Assembly (NCBI RefSeq): GCF_026151205.1
Contig: NC_087072.1
Span: 26,005,799 to 26,069,798 of the forward strand
Direction of reading: 5' to 3'
DNA length: 64,000 bases
From: Bolinopsis microptera
Lineage: Eukaryota > Ctenophora > Tentaculata > Lobata > Bolinopsidae
Under the pieces are notes generated by a model that worked only from the letters and a program-made list of their open reading frames with translations, was not told the origin of the DNA and searched no databases. Positions within the stretch are counted from its first letter, which is position 1; the number at the start of each line of letters is the position of its first letter. This document shows, in pieces, positions 22,626 to 32,350 of this stretch. Both the position numbers and the translations under genes were made by a program.

Positions 22626-23897
22626 ATGGCCATGGTAAGGAGTGAAGGTGCAGTTTGCTGCGCGCACTATGTGGAGCGTAAGAAGCGCCGCTGTAAGATG
22701 ACGCCCCTGAAGAACAGCACCTACTGTGCAGGACACGCCTCACTCTACACTGAGGAACTGTCAGATAGGGTGCCCTGTCCCCTGGATCCCGCACACTTCA
22801 TCAGCGCTGCTAAGCTACAACAGCATGTTAAAGTGTGCAATGCCCTTAAGTTCGACTACACTTCAGAACCTTACTTTAAAGCTAACGTTAACCTACCCCC
22901 TCCGCACGCAATCCAGGATTTAAGGAGAGAGCCCTTATCTAAACTTTCTATACAGCAACTAATTGGAACGTGTTTGAAGCTTCTTGAGTACGGAGTGGAG
23001 AGTAAAGTGTGTAAGACAGAAACTACGGAAACTGTTACTGATCTAGAGCAATACAGACCCTTGTTCCAGATAGGGACTAATGCGGGCAACTCAGCGGTCA
23101 GGCATGCTACTCAACAAGTAGCCTTGTTGAACGCTCTCTCTAACTTTCAAGTGCACAATGGTGCTGACACTAAGTTTCCTGACACGTGTTTTGTAGAGCT
23201 GGGAGCCGGGTCTGGTAAACTTAGTCAGTGGTTTCACTACAAAGCTAATCATTGCTTCTTTCTTCTTGTGGATAAACAGACTTGTCGCAGAAAGGCCGAC
23301 AGTTACTTCAGAAAACAGAAGTGTAATTTTATTCGACTAAAAATGGACATAAAAGACATAGATGTGAGCGGAGTACCAGGACTGGGAGATTACAAGAGAG
23401 TCTGCTTCGCTTGTAAGCACTTGTGTGGTGGTGCAACAGACCTAGCACTTGTTGCCGCGGCGCAGTCAGGTCAGCACACCGAGACTACCGTTCTCATAGC
23501 CCTGTGTTGCCATCATCTGTGTTCCTGGGACTCATACTCGGGGAAGGACTACTTCATTACACATTTCAAACCTGAGGAATTCTACACGCTGTCCTCGCTT
23601 TCAGCTTGGGCTACCTGCTTCAAACTCGAAACGTTGCAGGTAGATAATCAAAAGGTTCTGAACGAACTGATAGAATCATTCCAGAAACACCCTGAATCTA
23701 ACATTATACAAGAACATCTGGTTTTGGATAGGACCTTGCAATGGCACATCGGTAGATGTGCTAAGAATGCTTTAAACGACGGAAGAGCTCAATTTATGTT
23801 AAACAGTGGATTCAGAGTGCAGTTTTCTAAATATGTTAACATTGATATATCTCCTGAAAATACTGCGCTCTTGTGTTTCAAGGACGTCGCTTCTTAA
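22626..23897 (+). CDS. TRMT13: tRNA:m4X modification enzyme TRM13 homolog
   Basis: TRM13 uses S-adenosylmethionine to 2'-O-methylate position 4 in the acceptor stem of certain tRNAs (Gly, Pro and His in yeast). The 423-residue protein has both N-terminal zinc fingers of the family: a CCCH finger (C12, C23, C34, H37) and a U11-48K-type CHHC finger (C51, H57, H67, C71). The methyltransferase core follows, with the cofactor loop VELGAGSGKLSQWF near 190-203, ACKHLCGGATDLAL near 262-275 and ALCCHHLCSW near 292-301. Human TRMT13 is 481 residues, so this one is compact. It is a single coding exon; a TTTCAG acceptor ends 9 nt before the ATG. A second ATG at 22632 could serve instead. It lies 600 bp past HAUS2 on the same strand. 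Confidence 0.93.
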   Translation: MAMVRSEGAVCCAHYVERKKRRCKMTPLKNSTYCAGHASLYTEELSDRVPCPLDPAHFISAAKLQQHVKVCNALKFDYTSEPYFKANVNLPPPHAIQDLRREPLSKLSIQQLIGTCLKLLEYGVESKVCKTETTETVTDLEQYRPLFQIGTNAGNSAVRHATQQVALLNALSNFQVHNGADTKFPDTCFVELGAGSGKLSQWFHYKANHCFFLLVDKQTCRRKADSYFRKQKCNFIRLKMDIKDIDVSGVPGLGDYKRVCFACKHLCGGATDLALVAAAQSGQHTETTVLIALCCHHLCSWDSYSGKDYFITHFKPEEFYTLSSLSAWATCFKLETLQVDNQKVLNELIESFQKHPESNIIQEHLVLDRTLQWHIGRCAKNALNDGRAQFMLNSGFRVQFSKYVNIDISPENTALLCFKDVAS

Positions 23898-24565
23898 ACA
23901 ATTAATCCTGGTGCTACAATACGATACGTTTTATTGTCATTCAATGACGGAAGTGATAGTTTTCGACTCAAATTTCAGTTACATACCGTACCCTTAGAAC
24001 GGAAGTAAAATTATAAGTACTATCAATGGAACGCGCGAGTACAAATTGATTATGCGGACAGTGACTTTAAGGTGTTCAGTGAGCTAAGATTCTCGCGTCA
24101 CGTGCGCGGCTTCCCTACTTCTGGATCAGCTGGCAAATTTCGTGTAACGGGAGTGGGGACGAAAGTTTCGTATTATTATTATTAGGTAAGGGGTCGTTCA
24201 CTGTTCACATATTACGTAATCAGCCGAGGGGGGGTTTCCAAATGCTGAGGGGTAGTTCATATATAATTTATATACCCCCTTCTTTTTGAAATGAGGGGGG
24301 GGGGGGGCATGAATGGAGAAGATTGGGCGACATCTCAGATGTCGCCCAGATGTCATCTGTCCGACTTAAAAAATAGGTTATTTGGACAATAGTTTATGTC
24401 GGATTCTACCGTACGATTTTCTTAAAACTTTCCATAAAGTATGGTGGTTATAGGACAAATAATCTGTGTAAGTTTGAGCGAGTTTCTATGTGCCAAGTTT
24501 TTAAGATATTACCTTAAACACAAAAAATATATCTAATTCAGTGGTTTTCAGTGGTTCCAAAGCAT
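23898..24565. other. TRMT13 3' flank with GC hairpin and repeat remnant
   Basis: No gene. A perfect 10-bp-stem hairpin GGGCGACATC-TCA-GATGTCGCCC lies at 24325-24347, just after a G12 run. The stretch 24400-24530 (ACGATTTTCTTAAAACTTTC and onward) is related to 31845-32095 and, inverted, to 35280-35380: one dispersed repeat family. Confidence 0.55.
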
Positions 24566-24957
24566 AATAAAACAAATATTTAATAAAACAAATATTTATT
24601 TTTACGGCACAATCAAACAATATCAATAATAAATAAATCAGGGGAGGTTTGAAGAGGTTTCAAGTGCCGAAGGCCACTGCTTATCTTTAGGATTTGAGAG
24701 TGACCTGTGCTTGAAACCCCCTCAACCATCCACTACGTCAATATAAAACTTATTATACAAATATAGAAAAATATAATTATCTAAGCTAAAATTGCTTATT
24801 GGTCTAGTTTGGTGACATAGGAGAGCCCAGTTGAGTTTTAGTTTAGGTTTATGTTTTAAATCATAGTTTGAAAGGTTAGCCATGTTTCATGGCAGAGAGA
24901 GATATCATGTGTGCAGAGCCGTACCAGATGTAGAATTTGAGATATAATATAGATTAG

Positions 24958-25629
24958 TTACCATATATTAGGGTCACCTCGATTTTGGAGGGATAGCAAG
25001 TGCTTTTTAAGGTTAGATTTAATAATACCTGACAAGGCTGATAAGTCTGAATTTTTGGAAGACCCCGGGATTATTATCCCATCTACATTAGCATCACATA
25101 TTTCGAATACATAGGGGATGAGATCATTCCATATTTTCGTAGAGGTGTACAAAAAGTTCTGTTGGGAGATATCTAACCTCAGTAATGGGACAATCAGACG
25201 AAGTTTTTCATTTCTAGGACAGAACTTGAAAAGATCTTTAATCGACTGGGGGACATCAAATTTAAGAATTTTGAATAGCTCCATAAATGTATGGTACATG
25301 TGCAGATTCTCCAGGTTCATAATTTTCTGCTCAGTGAATAGCGGTTTAGTGTGTTCAAGACAGTAGTTCTTTTTAGCCATATGTTCGTTATAAGTTCTTG
25401 AACGTGCACAGGTTAAGTAGTATTCTTTATGATCAAAATTGGGAATGTTACCAAATAGCAGTCGTATACATCGTTTTTGAATAGCAAAGATTTTATTCAG
25501 CTTATGTTTAGGGATCCCACCCCAGCAACTTATACAATAGCTAAGATGTGACATAAAAAGAGCATTGTATAGTTTCAAATATTCAGATTTGGGAATGAAT
25601 TTGCAAATTCTCTTAATCGATACAATACT
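24958..25629 (-). pseudogene. ORF2 thumb and C-terminus, out of frame with the rest
   Basis: Continuation of the CR1 ORF2 in another frame: IVSIKRICKFIPKSEYLK, then LYNALFMSHLSYCISCWG, the second TCARSRT motif, and a C-terminal domain ending RGDPNIW. The frame change comes from extra copies of an 8/7-bp unit (AACTCCAT/ACTCCAT) just upstream. Compared with an unexpanded site there are 23 surplus nt, so ORF2 ends early after SITPYSITPY. Without the surplus bases the two parts would be collinear. Confidence 0.85.
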
Positions 25630-25634
25630 GGTAT

Positions 25635-28424
25635 TCAGTATGGAGTTATGGAGTATGGAGTTATGGAGTTCAGCTTTAAAGATAAATGATTAAGATGTGG
25701 TTCCCAACATAGCTGTTCGTCTATTATCACCCCAAGAAATTTTGTACATTGAACTTTTTCTAGCTTTTTGCCATCTATTGAAATCGTTAGATTCCTGTTA
25801 AAGGGCCGTGTTCTAGCACAGGTCTGTGTTGCTCTTGACAAACCTGGCTGAAAATGCATAAAACAACTTTTCCCTGCATTTATATGTAACTTGTTAGACT
25901 CCATATAGTTACTGACCTGTTTCATTACATGATTAGCTTTTTCAAAAGCTTCCTGTGCTGAACGACCTATCACAAAAATATTTGTATCATCAGCAAACAG
26001 GACGAATTCAGCCAAACTTGAGGAGCTCACAATATCATTTATATAAATCAGAAATAGTAGAGGTCCTAACACTGACCCCTGGGGTACACCATACTCAACT
26101 GAACACTTGTCCGATTTTTCAGTTTGAAAAGAAGTTACTTGGCTACGGTTTGTTAGATAGCTAGCAAGAGTTTTTAGTGCAATACCTCTTACTCCATAGT
26201 GTTCAAGTTTATGCAGGAGTTTATCGTGCTCAATTGTGTCAAATGCTTTACTTAGATCAATAAATATTCCAATTACATGATTTTTCTGTTCAATCTCATT
26301 AAGTATTTTATTGACAGAATAGTTTACGGCATGAGATGTTGAGTGTTGTTTTCTAAAACCAAATTGTCGATCATAAATCACGTTCATAGCACTGAGGTAA
26401 TTATATAACCTATTATAAATTATTTTTTCAAGTATTTTGCCAAATATCGGTAATGTAGAAACAGGTCGATAGTTATCAAGGCATCGTGAGTCTCCTTTTT
26501 TATAAATTGGTGTAATAGAGCCCGTTTTAAGCTTGTTTGGAAAGACCCCATTGTCCAAGAACCAATTAAAGAATCTAGAGATATGACCAGACAGATAATT
26601 TACACTCTTTTTTAAGACTTTAACAGAGATATCACTTGCCTTCCCATTTTCAAGGCTACCAATAATTTTACTTATCTCTTCCTCGTCACAGGGGCTGAGA
26701 AAAAAAGAGTTCACTATTCTTTCTCTGCCCTTGAGGTATTGTTTAAACTTCGTTTTATTGAAATTGCCATCAGTTACCGTACGAGATGGTACAGAAGATT
26801 GAACTTTTGAATTAAGATTACGAGCAATAGACGAGAAGTAGATGTTAAATCCGTTGGCAATCTCACGGCGTTCAGTTACAATTCTACCATCAATTAAGAA
26901 TGATGCTTTTATATCTTTTTTAGATTTACCCCTGAGTTCGTTGATCAATTCCCAGGTTTTTTTAATATTTCCTTTAGCAAGTTCAAATTTTTTCCCATAG
27001 TGGGCTTTTTTCGCAGATTTTATAGCTTTGTTTAAGATAGAACGATACTCCTTATACTTAAGATATAAAGTTTCCTCACCTAATGGGTTGATTTTGGTAC
27101 ACGAAGCCTTCCATCGCTTGTAGTGAAAGCCTTTAGTAAACACAGATTTAATTAACGCAGAAGTGATCCATGGATTCATCAATCTATTGCGTTTTGATTG
27201 AAAACCAGCAGTACAGTCCACTTTGAAATTCAGTTCGATTTTTTCGTGGACAGTTTCGACAAATTTTTCAAAACCTTCCTCATCATACGAAAAGTTCGAT
27301 TGGTAGATATCCTTTCCAATATCATTAAGGAAACTTTCTATATTAGACTCACAGTAATCATACTTAGGTTTAAGTTTGGCAGTATTTGAACTCTCTTTAA
27401 TATTACACGATATGAAACAGAAGATGGGGTTATGATGGGAAATCTTGGATTCAAGAATTCCAGATCCTAACACACGCTCAGTAGAGTTCACTAAAATATT
27501 ATCAATTAAGCTTTCATTGCAACCCGGCTTGGCATGGGTGGCAATCGATATCAAAGGGATTAAATTGTTACTGTAGATAGTTTGTTCAAATTCAGCTATG
27601 TTTCGTCCCTGGGCCAAAAGATCAACATTGAAGTCACCTGTCAAGGCTACATTATTAGACGGTAGAAATTTCATCAACACATCAAGCTCAGCAAGTGCAT
27701 CTTGAATATCACCACTAGGGGGCCTGTAAACAACACCAGCAATCTGTGGAACCTCTGTGTTAGTGATCTCAACGAAAAGTGTTTCAAGATTGTCAGAGCA
27801 TTTACATAACTTTTCGATTCGGCTGTATTGGTACTGATTGTCAATATATATACCAAGGCCACTACCTTTCTTTTTCCCATCAGTTTTAGAGTTGTACTCA
27901 CTGCTGTAACCATCAATTTTGTATAGATCTTTATTTTCCTCATTAATGTTTGTTTCAGCTAGCGCAATAACTGCAAATTTCTCATCATATTGACTCATAT
28001 CAGTAATAAAGCTGTCAAAGTTAGATGCGTTCCCATCAATGTTGTTAAACACAATAGATATAAACGGCTTGTTATGGTTAAGTATGTTTTTTGACAGCCG
28101 GTTGAAATTTGTCATGTTATAATACCTACAGTCTTTTAGAATGTTTGAAATAGTCTCCATATCCTCGTCTCTTTCTACAGTGTTGGGATCATATTTGTCA
28201 TAAATAATTGAGTTAAAAGGATTGTACCTTTGGGATTTGAAGGCGTAACACTGACTGCAGTGCCACATTTGTTTAACATGATCAAATTTAAAACTCTGTT
28301 CAGAACATTTGGCATGATATATTGTATCGCAACTCTCACATATTATGATTTTATGATGGCTTAGTACATTGCTATCACAACCTGGACATCTCTCTCTTGT
28401 AATATTGAAGTTTATTGAGGTCAT
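25635..28424 (-). CDS. CR1-like ORF2: PHD finger, APE endonuclease, reverse transcriptase
   Basis: Nicks target DNA and primes reverse transcription from the nick. The 929 residues begin with a PHD-type zinc finger (CPGC, CESC, YHAKC, WHCSQC; about 14-62). The APE endonuclease (about 117-350) shows LAETN, GSGLGIYID, VYRPPSGD, LTGDFNVDLL and SLIDNILVN. Its last motif reads SHHNPIF where SDH is usual, so the aspartate of that motif is replaced. The reverse transcriptase follows with NYRPVSTLPIFGKI, FGFRKQHSTSH, FIDLSKAFDTIEHD, YGVPQGSVLGPLLF and the catalytic LFADDTNIF. The ATG overlaps the ORF1 stop as ATGA, suggesting translation by termination-reinitiation. The frame ends early in a tandem duplication; the thumb continues in another frame at 25629-24958. 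Confidence 0.93.
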   Translation of the reverse strand: MTSINFNITRERCPGCDSNVLSHHKIIICESCDTIYHAKCSEQSFKFDHVKQMWHCSQCYAFKSQRYNPFNSIIYDKYDPNTVERDEDMETISNILKDCRYYNMTNFNRLSKNILNHNKPFISIVFNNIDGNASNFDSFITDMSQYDEKFAVIALAETNINEENKDLYKIDGYSSEYNSKTDGKKKGSGLGIYIDNQYQYSRIEKLCKCSDNLETLFVEITNTEVPQIAGVVYRPPSGDIQDALAELDVLMKFLPSNNVALTGDFNVDLLAQGRNIAEFEQTIYSNNLIPLISIATHAKPGCNESLIDNILVNSTERVLGSGILESKISHHNPIFCFISCNIKESSNTAKLKPKYDYCESNIESFLNDIGKDIYQSNFSYDEEGFEKFVETVHEKIELNFKVDCTAGFQSKRNRLMNPWITSALIKSVFTKGFHYKRWKASCTKINPLGEETLYLKYKEYRSILNKAIKSAKKAHYGKKFELAKGNIKKTWELINELRGKSKKDIKASFLIDGRIVTERREIANGFNIYFSSIARNLNSKVQSSVPSRTVTDGNFNKTKFKQYLKGRERIVNSFFLSPCDEEEISKIIGSLENGKASDISVKVLKKSVNYLSGHISRFFNWFLDNGVFPNKLKTGSITPIYKKGDSRCLDNYRPVSTLPIFGKILEKIIYNRLYNYLSAMNVIYDRQFGFRKQHSTSHAVNYSVNKILNEIEQKNHVIGIFIDLSKAFDTIEHDKLLHKLEHYGVRGIALKTLASYLTNRSQVTSFQTEKSDKCSVEYGVPQGSVLGPLLFLIYINDIVSSSSLAEFVLFADDTNIFVIGRSAQEAFEKANHVMKQVSNYMESNKLHINAGKSCFMHFQPGLSRATQTCARTRPFNRNLTISIDGKKLEKVQCTKFLGVIIDEQLCWEPHLNHLSLKLNSITPYSITPY

Positions 28425-30589
28425 ATCGGTAAGATATCACCCGTACTACCCCTACTTAGGGCACTCCTATAGTCACCATTTCCACCTTTAAATCTTTCCG
28501 TGGACTGACTTCCACCACGTTGTACAATACACCGTTTTATGTTCATACAAAATATTTTCAGGCCTTCTCTCCCGAGATGAACAACATCATTGACCAATGG
28601 TGTACCATCACGTGAGAATCTACCATACTTAGAGGGCATACATCCGTTAACAGAACCTAGTACAGAGTTATCTATAATAAACATGTTTTTCCTATTATAA
28701 ACCATGTCGACAATTAAACTGTTTAACTCCCCTATACGTGAGTTAACAAACTGTGATTTGGTGGGCAAGAGTAAACTAATATGAACTTTACTATTAGGAT
28801 AAAATTGCTGAATTTCACAACATTTCTTCTTAAGCTTAGCAATAAGTGTTCTAGTGGATGGTCTGTTGGAATCATCTCGAATATCATTGATTCCCGTATG
28901 TATAACAATGTTCCGAAAGGGGCCTATGTCTTTGGGAGCAGGAATATCGTCGATTTTAGCAGCCCACATTCGCTTACCGGGAACCCATTTTCCTAGAGTT
29001 CCAACATCTTTACCAAATTTAATGTACTTAGTGTTTGAGTCTCCAATTAACACTGTGCTATTTTTGTAGAAAGGCGCAATATGCCTAAAGGTAAAGCTGT
29101 ACCTCACAGAAGTTTTCTCTTCAGATTCCTCGCCATCTTCTTCATTAGCGAGGGGTTCAATACCATGATTCCAGATTTCTTGGGACATTCTGGACATCAC
29201 GTATACACTTCCATCTTTGAGCTTTAAGGACTTTTCAGTCGACTTATGTGTGAACTTTATTGTGCGTTCTTCACCAAGGGACACAGTGACTATTATCGAT
29301 TCTGGGTCAATAAGAACCTCATTGTCGCAGTGTTGGGGGATATGGCTACTGTTGCCTGTATATCTTGTAACAAGGCAAGAGTTCAGCCAGCTCTTCCTAT
29401 TGGGGAGAGAGGGACGCACACAGTCCAAAAGATCTTGTATCTCCGGTGGAGTTTCCTTTGCCTGATGATAGGCTCCTGTGTACCAGTATCCATGTTCACC
29501 AAAGTAGACAACATCCCTGCTGCCACCAACCGAAGAAAAATCCGCACTATTGTCCTCCAGCAGCTTTATAAGTTTGCTGTGAAGCTCAACAGGCACTATA
29601 TCTTCCTGATAAGTTAGATAAGGGTCACATGCAGGGCCTTCAGGAATTTGAGATGCAGCAAAGTGAGGAGAAGTAGTGTTAGGGGTCATAAGGATAGATT
29701 CATTGTAACGTAGTTCACCTTCATCAAAGTTCTGTGTGGACGTTGAGGGACATACATGATCATTGATCTTTTCCAATTGCACTTTGATCTGGGTCATCAG
29801 GTTGTCAACATGATCGAAAGTACTGCTGTTAGTCGGAGGTTGCTCTGTCATAGGTATATTTTTGAGAGAGTCCTTCAGGCCATCAATCTCCTGTTTGAGA
29901 GAGTTGCTGGTTGTCTCAAGAGCTGAGCCACTCTCCTTTACTTTCGTAAGTACACCCTTGATAGAAGCTATGTCTTCAGTGATATCTTCAATTCCAGTCA
30001 CTAATCGTTCTGTTCTTTTGGAGTGTTCTTTGAAACAACTGTCCTCCTTGAGTATGAGGTGTTTGATATGCTCGTTGAAGAACTCTATGGTTGTTGTACT
30101 TTCTTTGAGTTCCTCATTACACTTTGATATCTTAGAAATATTGCTAAAGAATTCTGTTAACGCTTTGGATTTTTCCTCCTCCTTCAATCTTCTTGTGTAA
30201 GGAAAGATAAAGCAGTCCGGGCACTTCCAGGAAGTGCTGAGCTTCTTTAGAGAAGTTGCTGTGAGGCCAGCAAGGTTAACACAGTTAGAATGGAAGGTCT
30301 GCTTACAAGTAACACATAAGATTGCAGGGTTCTTTGACTCTACAAAGCAGGGACACTTAGAGAGTAGCGTTCCTGGGATCGATGCTGATTCGTTGCTCTC
30401 TACATCTACAAAGTCTCCATCAGATGTTAGATCTGCATCTGGCTCTGTGTTCCTATTATGTATTCTGCTAGTGACTTTTCGGCTTAAAACAGGGCTTGAA
30501 ATAGGGGTGGATCCAGCTGACTTGCACCCTCGAGACGTGGAATTAAAGAGGTCCGATCTCCTGTCGAGTTTCTTGTCGGTCTTTTTCAT
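28421..30589 (-). CDS. CR1-like ORF1: PHD + coiled coil + AlkB-type oxygenase + SGNH esterase
   Basis: A 722-residue ORF1 protein, expected to bind element RNA and chaperone it. Domains in order: PHD finger (about 79-126: CPC, CVTC, FHSNC, WKCPDC); a coiled-coil-rich part (about 135-280); an AlkB-like 2OG-Fe(II) dioxygenase (about 330-506) with iron ligands H420 and D422 (QHCDNE), distal H475 (IWNHG) and the 2-oxoglutarate motif RYSFTFR (R496, R502); then an SGNH hydrolase (about 511-690) with GDSN (S518), HTGINDI (N568) and DVVHL (D668, H671). PHD and esterase domains are established parts of CR1 ORF1; the AlkB module is the surprise. AlkB enzymes remove alkyl groups from nucleic-acid bases, so it might clean or demethylate element RNA. 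That role is inference. All catalytic residues look intact. Confidence 0.92.
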   Translation of the reverse strand: MKKTDKKLDRRSDLFNSTSRGCKSAGSTPISSPVLSRKVTSRIHNRNTEPDADLTSDGDFVDVESNESASIPGTLLSKCPCFVESKNPAILCVTCKQTFHSNCVNLAGLTATSLKKLSTSWKCPDCFIFPYTRRLKEEEKSKALTEFFSNISKISKCNEELKESTTTIEFFNEHIKHLILKEDSCFKEHSKRTERLVTGIEDITEDIASIKGVLTKVKESGSALETTSNSLKQEIDGLKDSLKNIPMTEQPPTNSSTFDHVDNLMTQIKVQLEKINDHVCPSTSTQNFDEGELRYNESILMTPNTTSPHFAASQIPEGPACDPYLTYQEDIVPVELHSKLIKLLEDNSADFSSVGGSRDVVYFGEHGYWYTGAYHQAKETPPEIQDLLDCVRPSLPNRKSWLNSCLVTRYTGNSSHIPQHCDNEVLIDPESIIVTVSLGEERTIKFTHKSTEKSLKLKDGSVYVMSRMSQEIWNHGIEPLANEEDGEESEEKTSVRYSFTFRHIAPFYKNSTVLIGDSNTKYIKFGKDVGTLGKWVPGKRMWAAKIDDIPAPKDIGPFRNIVIHTGINDIRDDSNRPSTRTLIAKLKKKCCEIQQFYPNSKVHISLLLPTKSQFVNSRIGELNSLIVDMVYNRKNMFIIDNSVLGSVNGCMPSKYGRFSRDGTPLVNDVVHLGREGLKIFCMNIKRCIVQRGGSQSTERFKGGNGDYRSALSRGSTGDILPI

Positions 30590-30680
30590 GATGATAATGG
30601 ATGCGGAGTACAGGGGTGAGCGGAGGGGGCCAGGGTCAGACCCATCGAACCAGACCAGTAAACCTGAAACAAGCTAGGCG

Positions 30681-31897
30681 GCAGTGAGATGAGTAACATA
30701 AATTTATCAGTGATCACGTTAAGCTTAGCAGGAATCACCAGTATATTTAAGGCTAGTTAATGAGTTATTAAGTACGATTGTTGATTGAAAATGAATAAAG
30801 TATATCGAAACGTCAATTGTTTTGGATGAGATGTAAAATGGAGTGAATGTGCAATGAGGGGGAAGGGGCTGGGGTAAGGATCGGAGGGGTTGGGGTAAGG
30901 AAGGGCTATCAATTCAAATTCAATGTAAATTTTCAACTTTATCAATAAACAATCCCACACAAATATTAGTTAGAATCTCAAATCTGAATGAATGTACACA
31001 TATAAAGGGTAAATAGTCTGCGGGTATTATATATAAATTTTTAATAAAAAATGTGTGGGGAGGCAGATAACAGGGGAAAAAATGGGGAGAGGGATTTTGC
31101 AAGACTGCAGGTGGATATCTTTACTTTTTAGATTTCCATTGAATAACTGTCTTGGGTTAAATAATCTTCTCACTCTAACACGAATAGGACAGCATAATGA
31201 TAAAAGCACAGCTAAACCTCAAGTGCAATTTTAAACATTTAAAAAAAATTAATATTCATCTGTTAATACTTTTAGAGTTATGACAATCAAAGATATCAGT
31301 ATAAATTTAAAGTATAATTTAAATTTGAATTTGTCATACATTAAATGAGCAATAAAGTAATTACATATCAATACGTTTTAGTAAATTTGCTATTTGCAGT
31401 GGTTCACAAAACCATTACTTATAATAACTGCTATTTTATTGAGGCTCTTCTATTTCAAGTGCAGACCGTAGTCACCATACATTTCAACACTACATACAGC
31501 AGTATCATATATATATACAAATATTTAAGGATATCCAGACTGTAGCCAAGCAAGTTCGCAGGGTTAAAAGTAGGGTCAGGGTAGGGTCACGTGGACGTGG
31601 ATTTGAATGATGATGTTTATGGCGGTGCTGATGCTGATTGTAGAAAAATGATAATTACTCAACTTGCTTCAGGAGTCCATGGCTAGTCTTCTGAGTACAC
31701 GACCCGGCCACCCCGCATCACCCCCACACACCTTTTCCAATTAGTGCTGCATTACTTGCGAACTTGCTTGACTGACATTCTTTTTCGACATCCTCAAATT
31801 ATTTGTTATATAGTAGTGTTGAAAGTATTAAAACTGGAGATCCAACGATACGATTTTCTTGAAACTTTCTAGATAGTAAGATAGCTTTAAGAAATAA
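30681..31897. other. AT-rich spacer, no gene
   Basis: No supported coding region. A GGGGTAAGGAT/GGAAGGGG-like purine stretch lies at 30860-30905. From 31793 the 42-bp block shared with 6436 appears, then the dispersed repeat related to 24400-24530. Confidence 0.4.
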
Positions 31898-32021
31898 TTG
31901 TATCACGTGGTGACCCCCACGGTCGCTTCACTATAGTGGAGCGTCTTCCCCCTGTAGCGTCTTCGACGCTACAGGGGGAGCCGCGCACTTCGTGCGCGGC
32001 GGGTCATACAACGTATGACAA
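31898..32021 (+). mobile_element. GC-rich hairpin element, copy A (8-bp TSD)
   Basis: A 124-bp insert beginning TTGTATCACGTGGTGACCCC and ending GTCATACAACGTATGACAA, flanked by AGAAATAA at 31890-31897 and 32022-32029. Inside are two perfect hairpins: a 14-bp stem (CCCCCTGTAGCGTC) with loop TTC at 31948-31978 and a 9-bp stem (GCCGCGCAC) with loop TTC at 31980-32000. It interrupts a dispersed repeat whose empty form is seen inverted near 35350. The 8-bp duplication fits hAT or P-type transposition; no transposase is encoded. Confidence 0.85.
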
Positions 32022-32096
32022 AGAAATAATTTGTGCAAGTTTGGATAAATTTCTATGTGCCAAATTTGAGATATCACTTCAAACACACGAAAATAG

Positions 32097-32350
32097 TGTA
32101 ATTGGAACTGTAAAATATATATTATGATGCGTATATGAATGAATTCGATTTAACGTTTCTGAATAACTATAATAATAATGTACGTTTACTACATTTTATT
32201 ACCATCCGAAGGTGAAATATTCTAAATTCGTTGTCTCACTGTGATGATGGTACTGGTATCAGTGCGTGTAATAAAAAGTATTAGATATGCTGCATTCAAT
32301 CTCCATAGTTTTGAAACTACTTCTGGATCAGCTGGCAAATTTCGTGTAAT
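32097..32350 (+). repeat. Dispersed repeat, second copy
   Basis: Near-identical over about 215 bp to 22225-22440, then continuing with CTTCTGGATCAGCTGGCAAATT, of which a piece also sits at 24118. No coding content. Confidence 0.75.

Larger units (their letters stand above)
24566..30680 (-). mobile_element. Nearly complete CR1-like element with AlkB/SGNH ORF1
   Basis: A two-ORF non-LTR element on the minus strand. The likely 5'UTR runs from about 30680 to 30590, ORF1 is 30589-28421, ORF2 is 28424-25635 with its frame-shifted tail at 25629-24958, and an AT-rich 3'UTR ends near two copies of AATAAAACAAATATTT at 24566-24598. ORF1 and ORF2 overlap by ATGA. Exact ends and target-site duplications are not visible. 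The one clear lesion is a 23-nt tandem duplication in ORF2 near 25640-25665, so this is a young copy. The truncated copy at 78-1445 is a relative. Confidence 0.85.

Noticed and set aside
28781-30677. Several plus-strand frames of 70-147 codons
   Set aside because: Antisense shadows of the CR1 ORF1.
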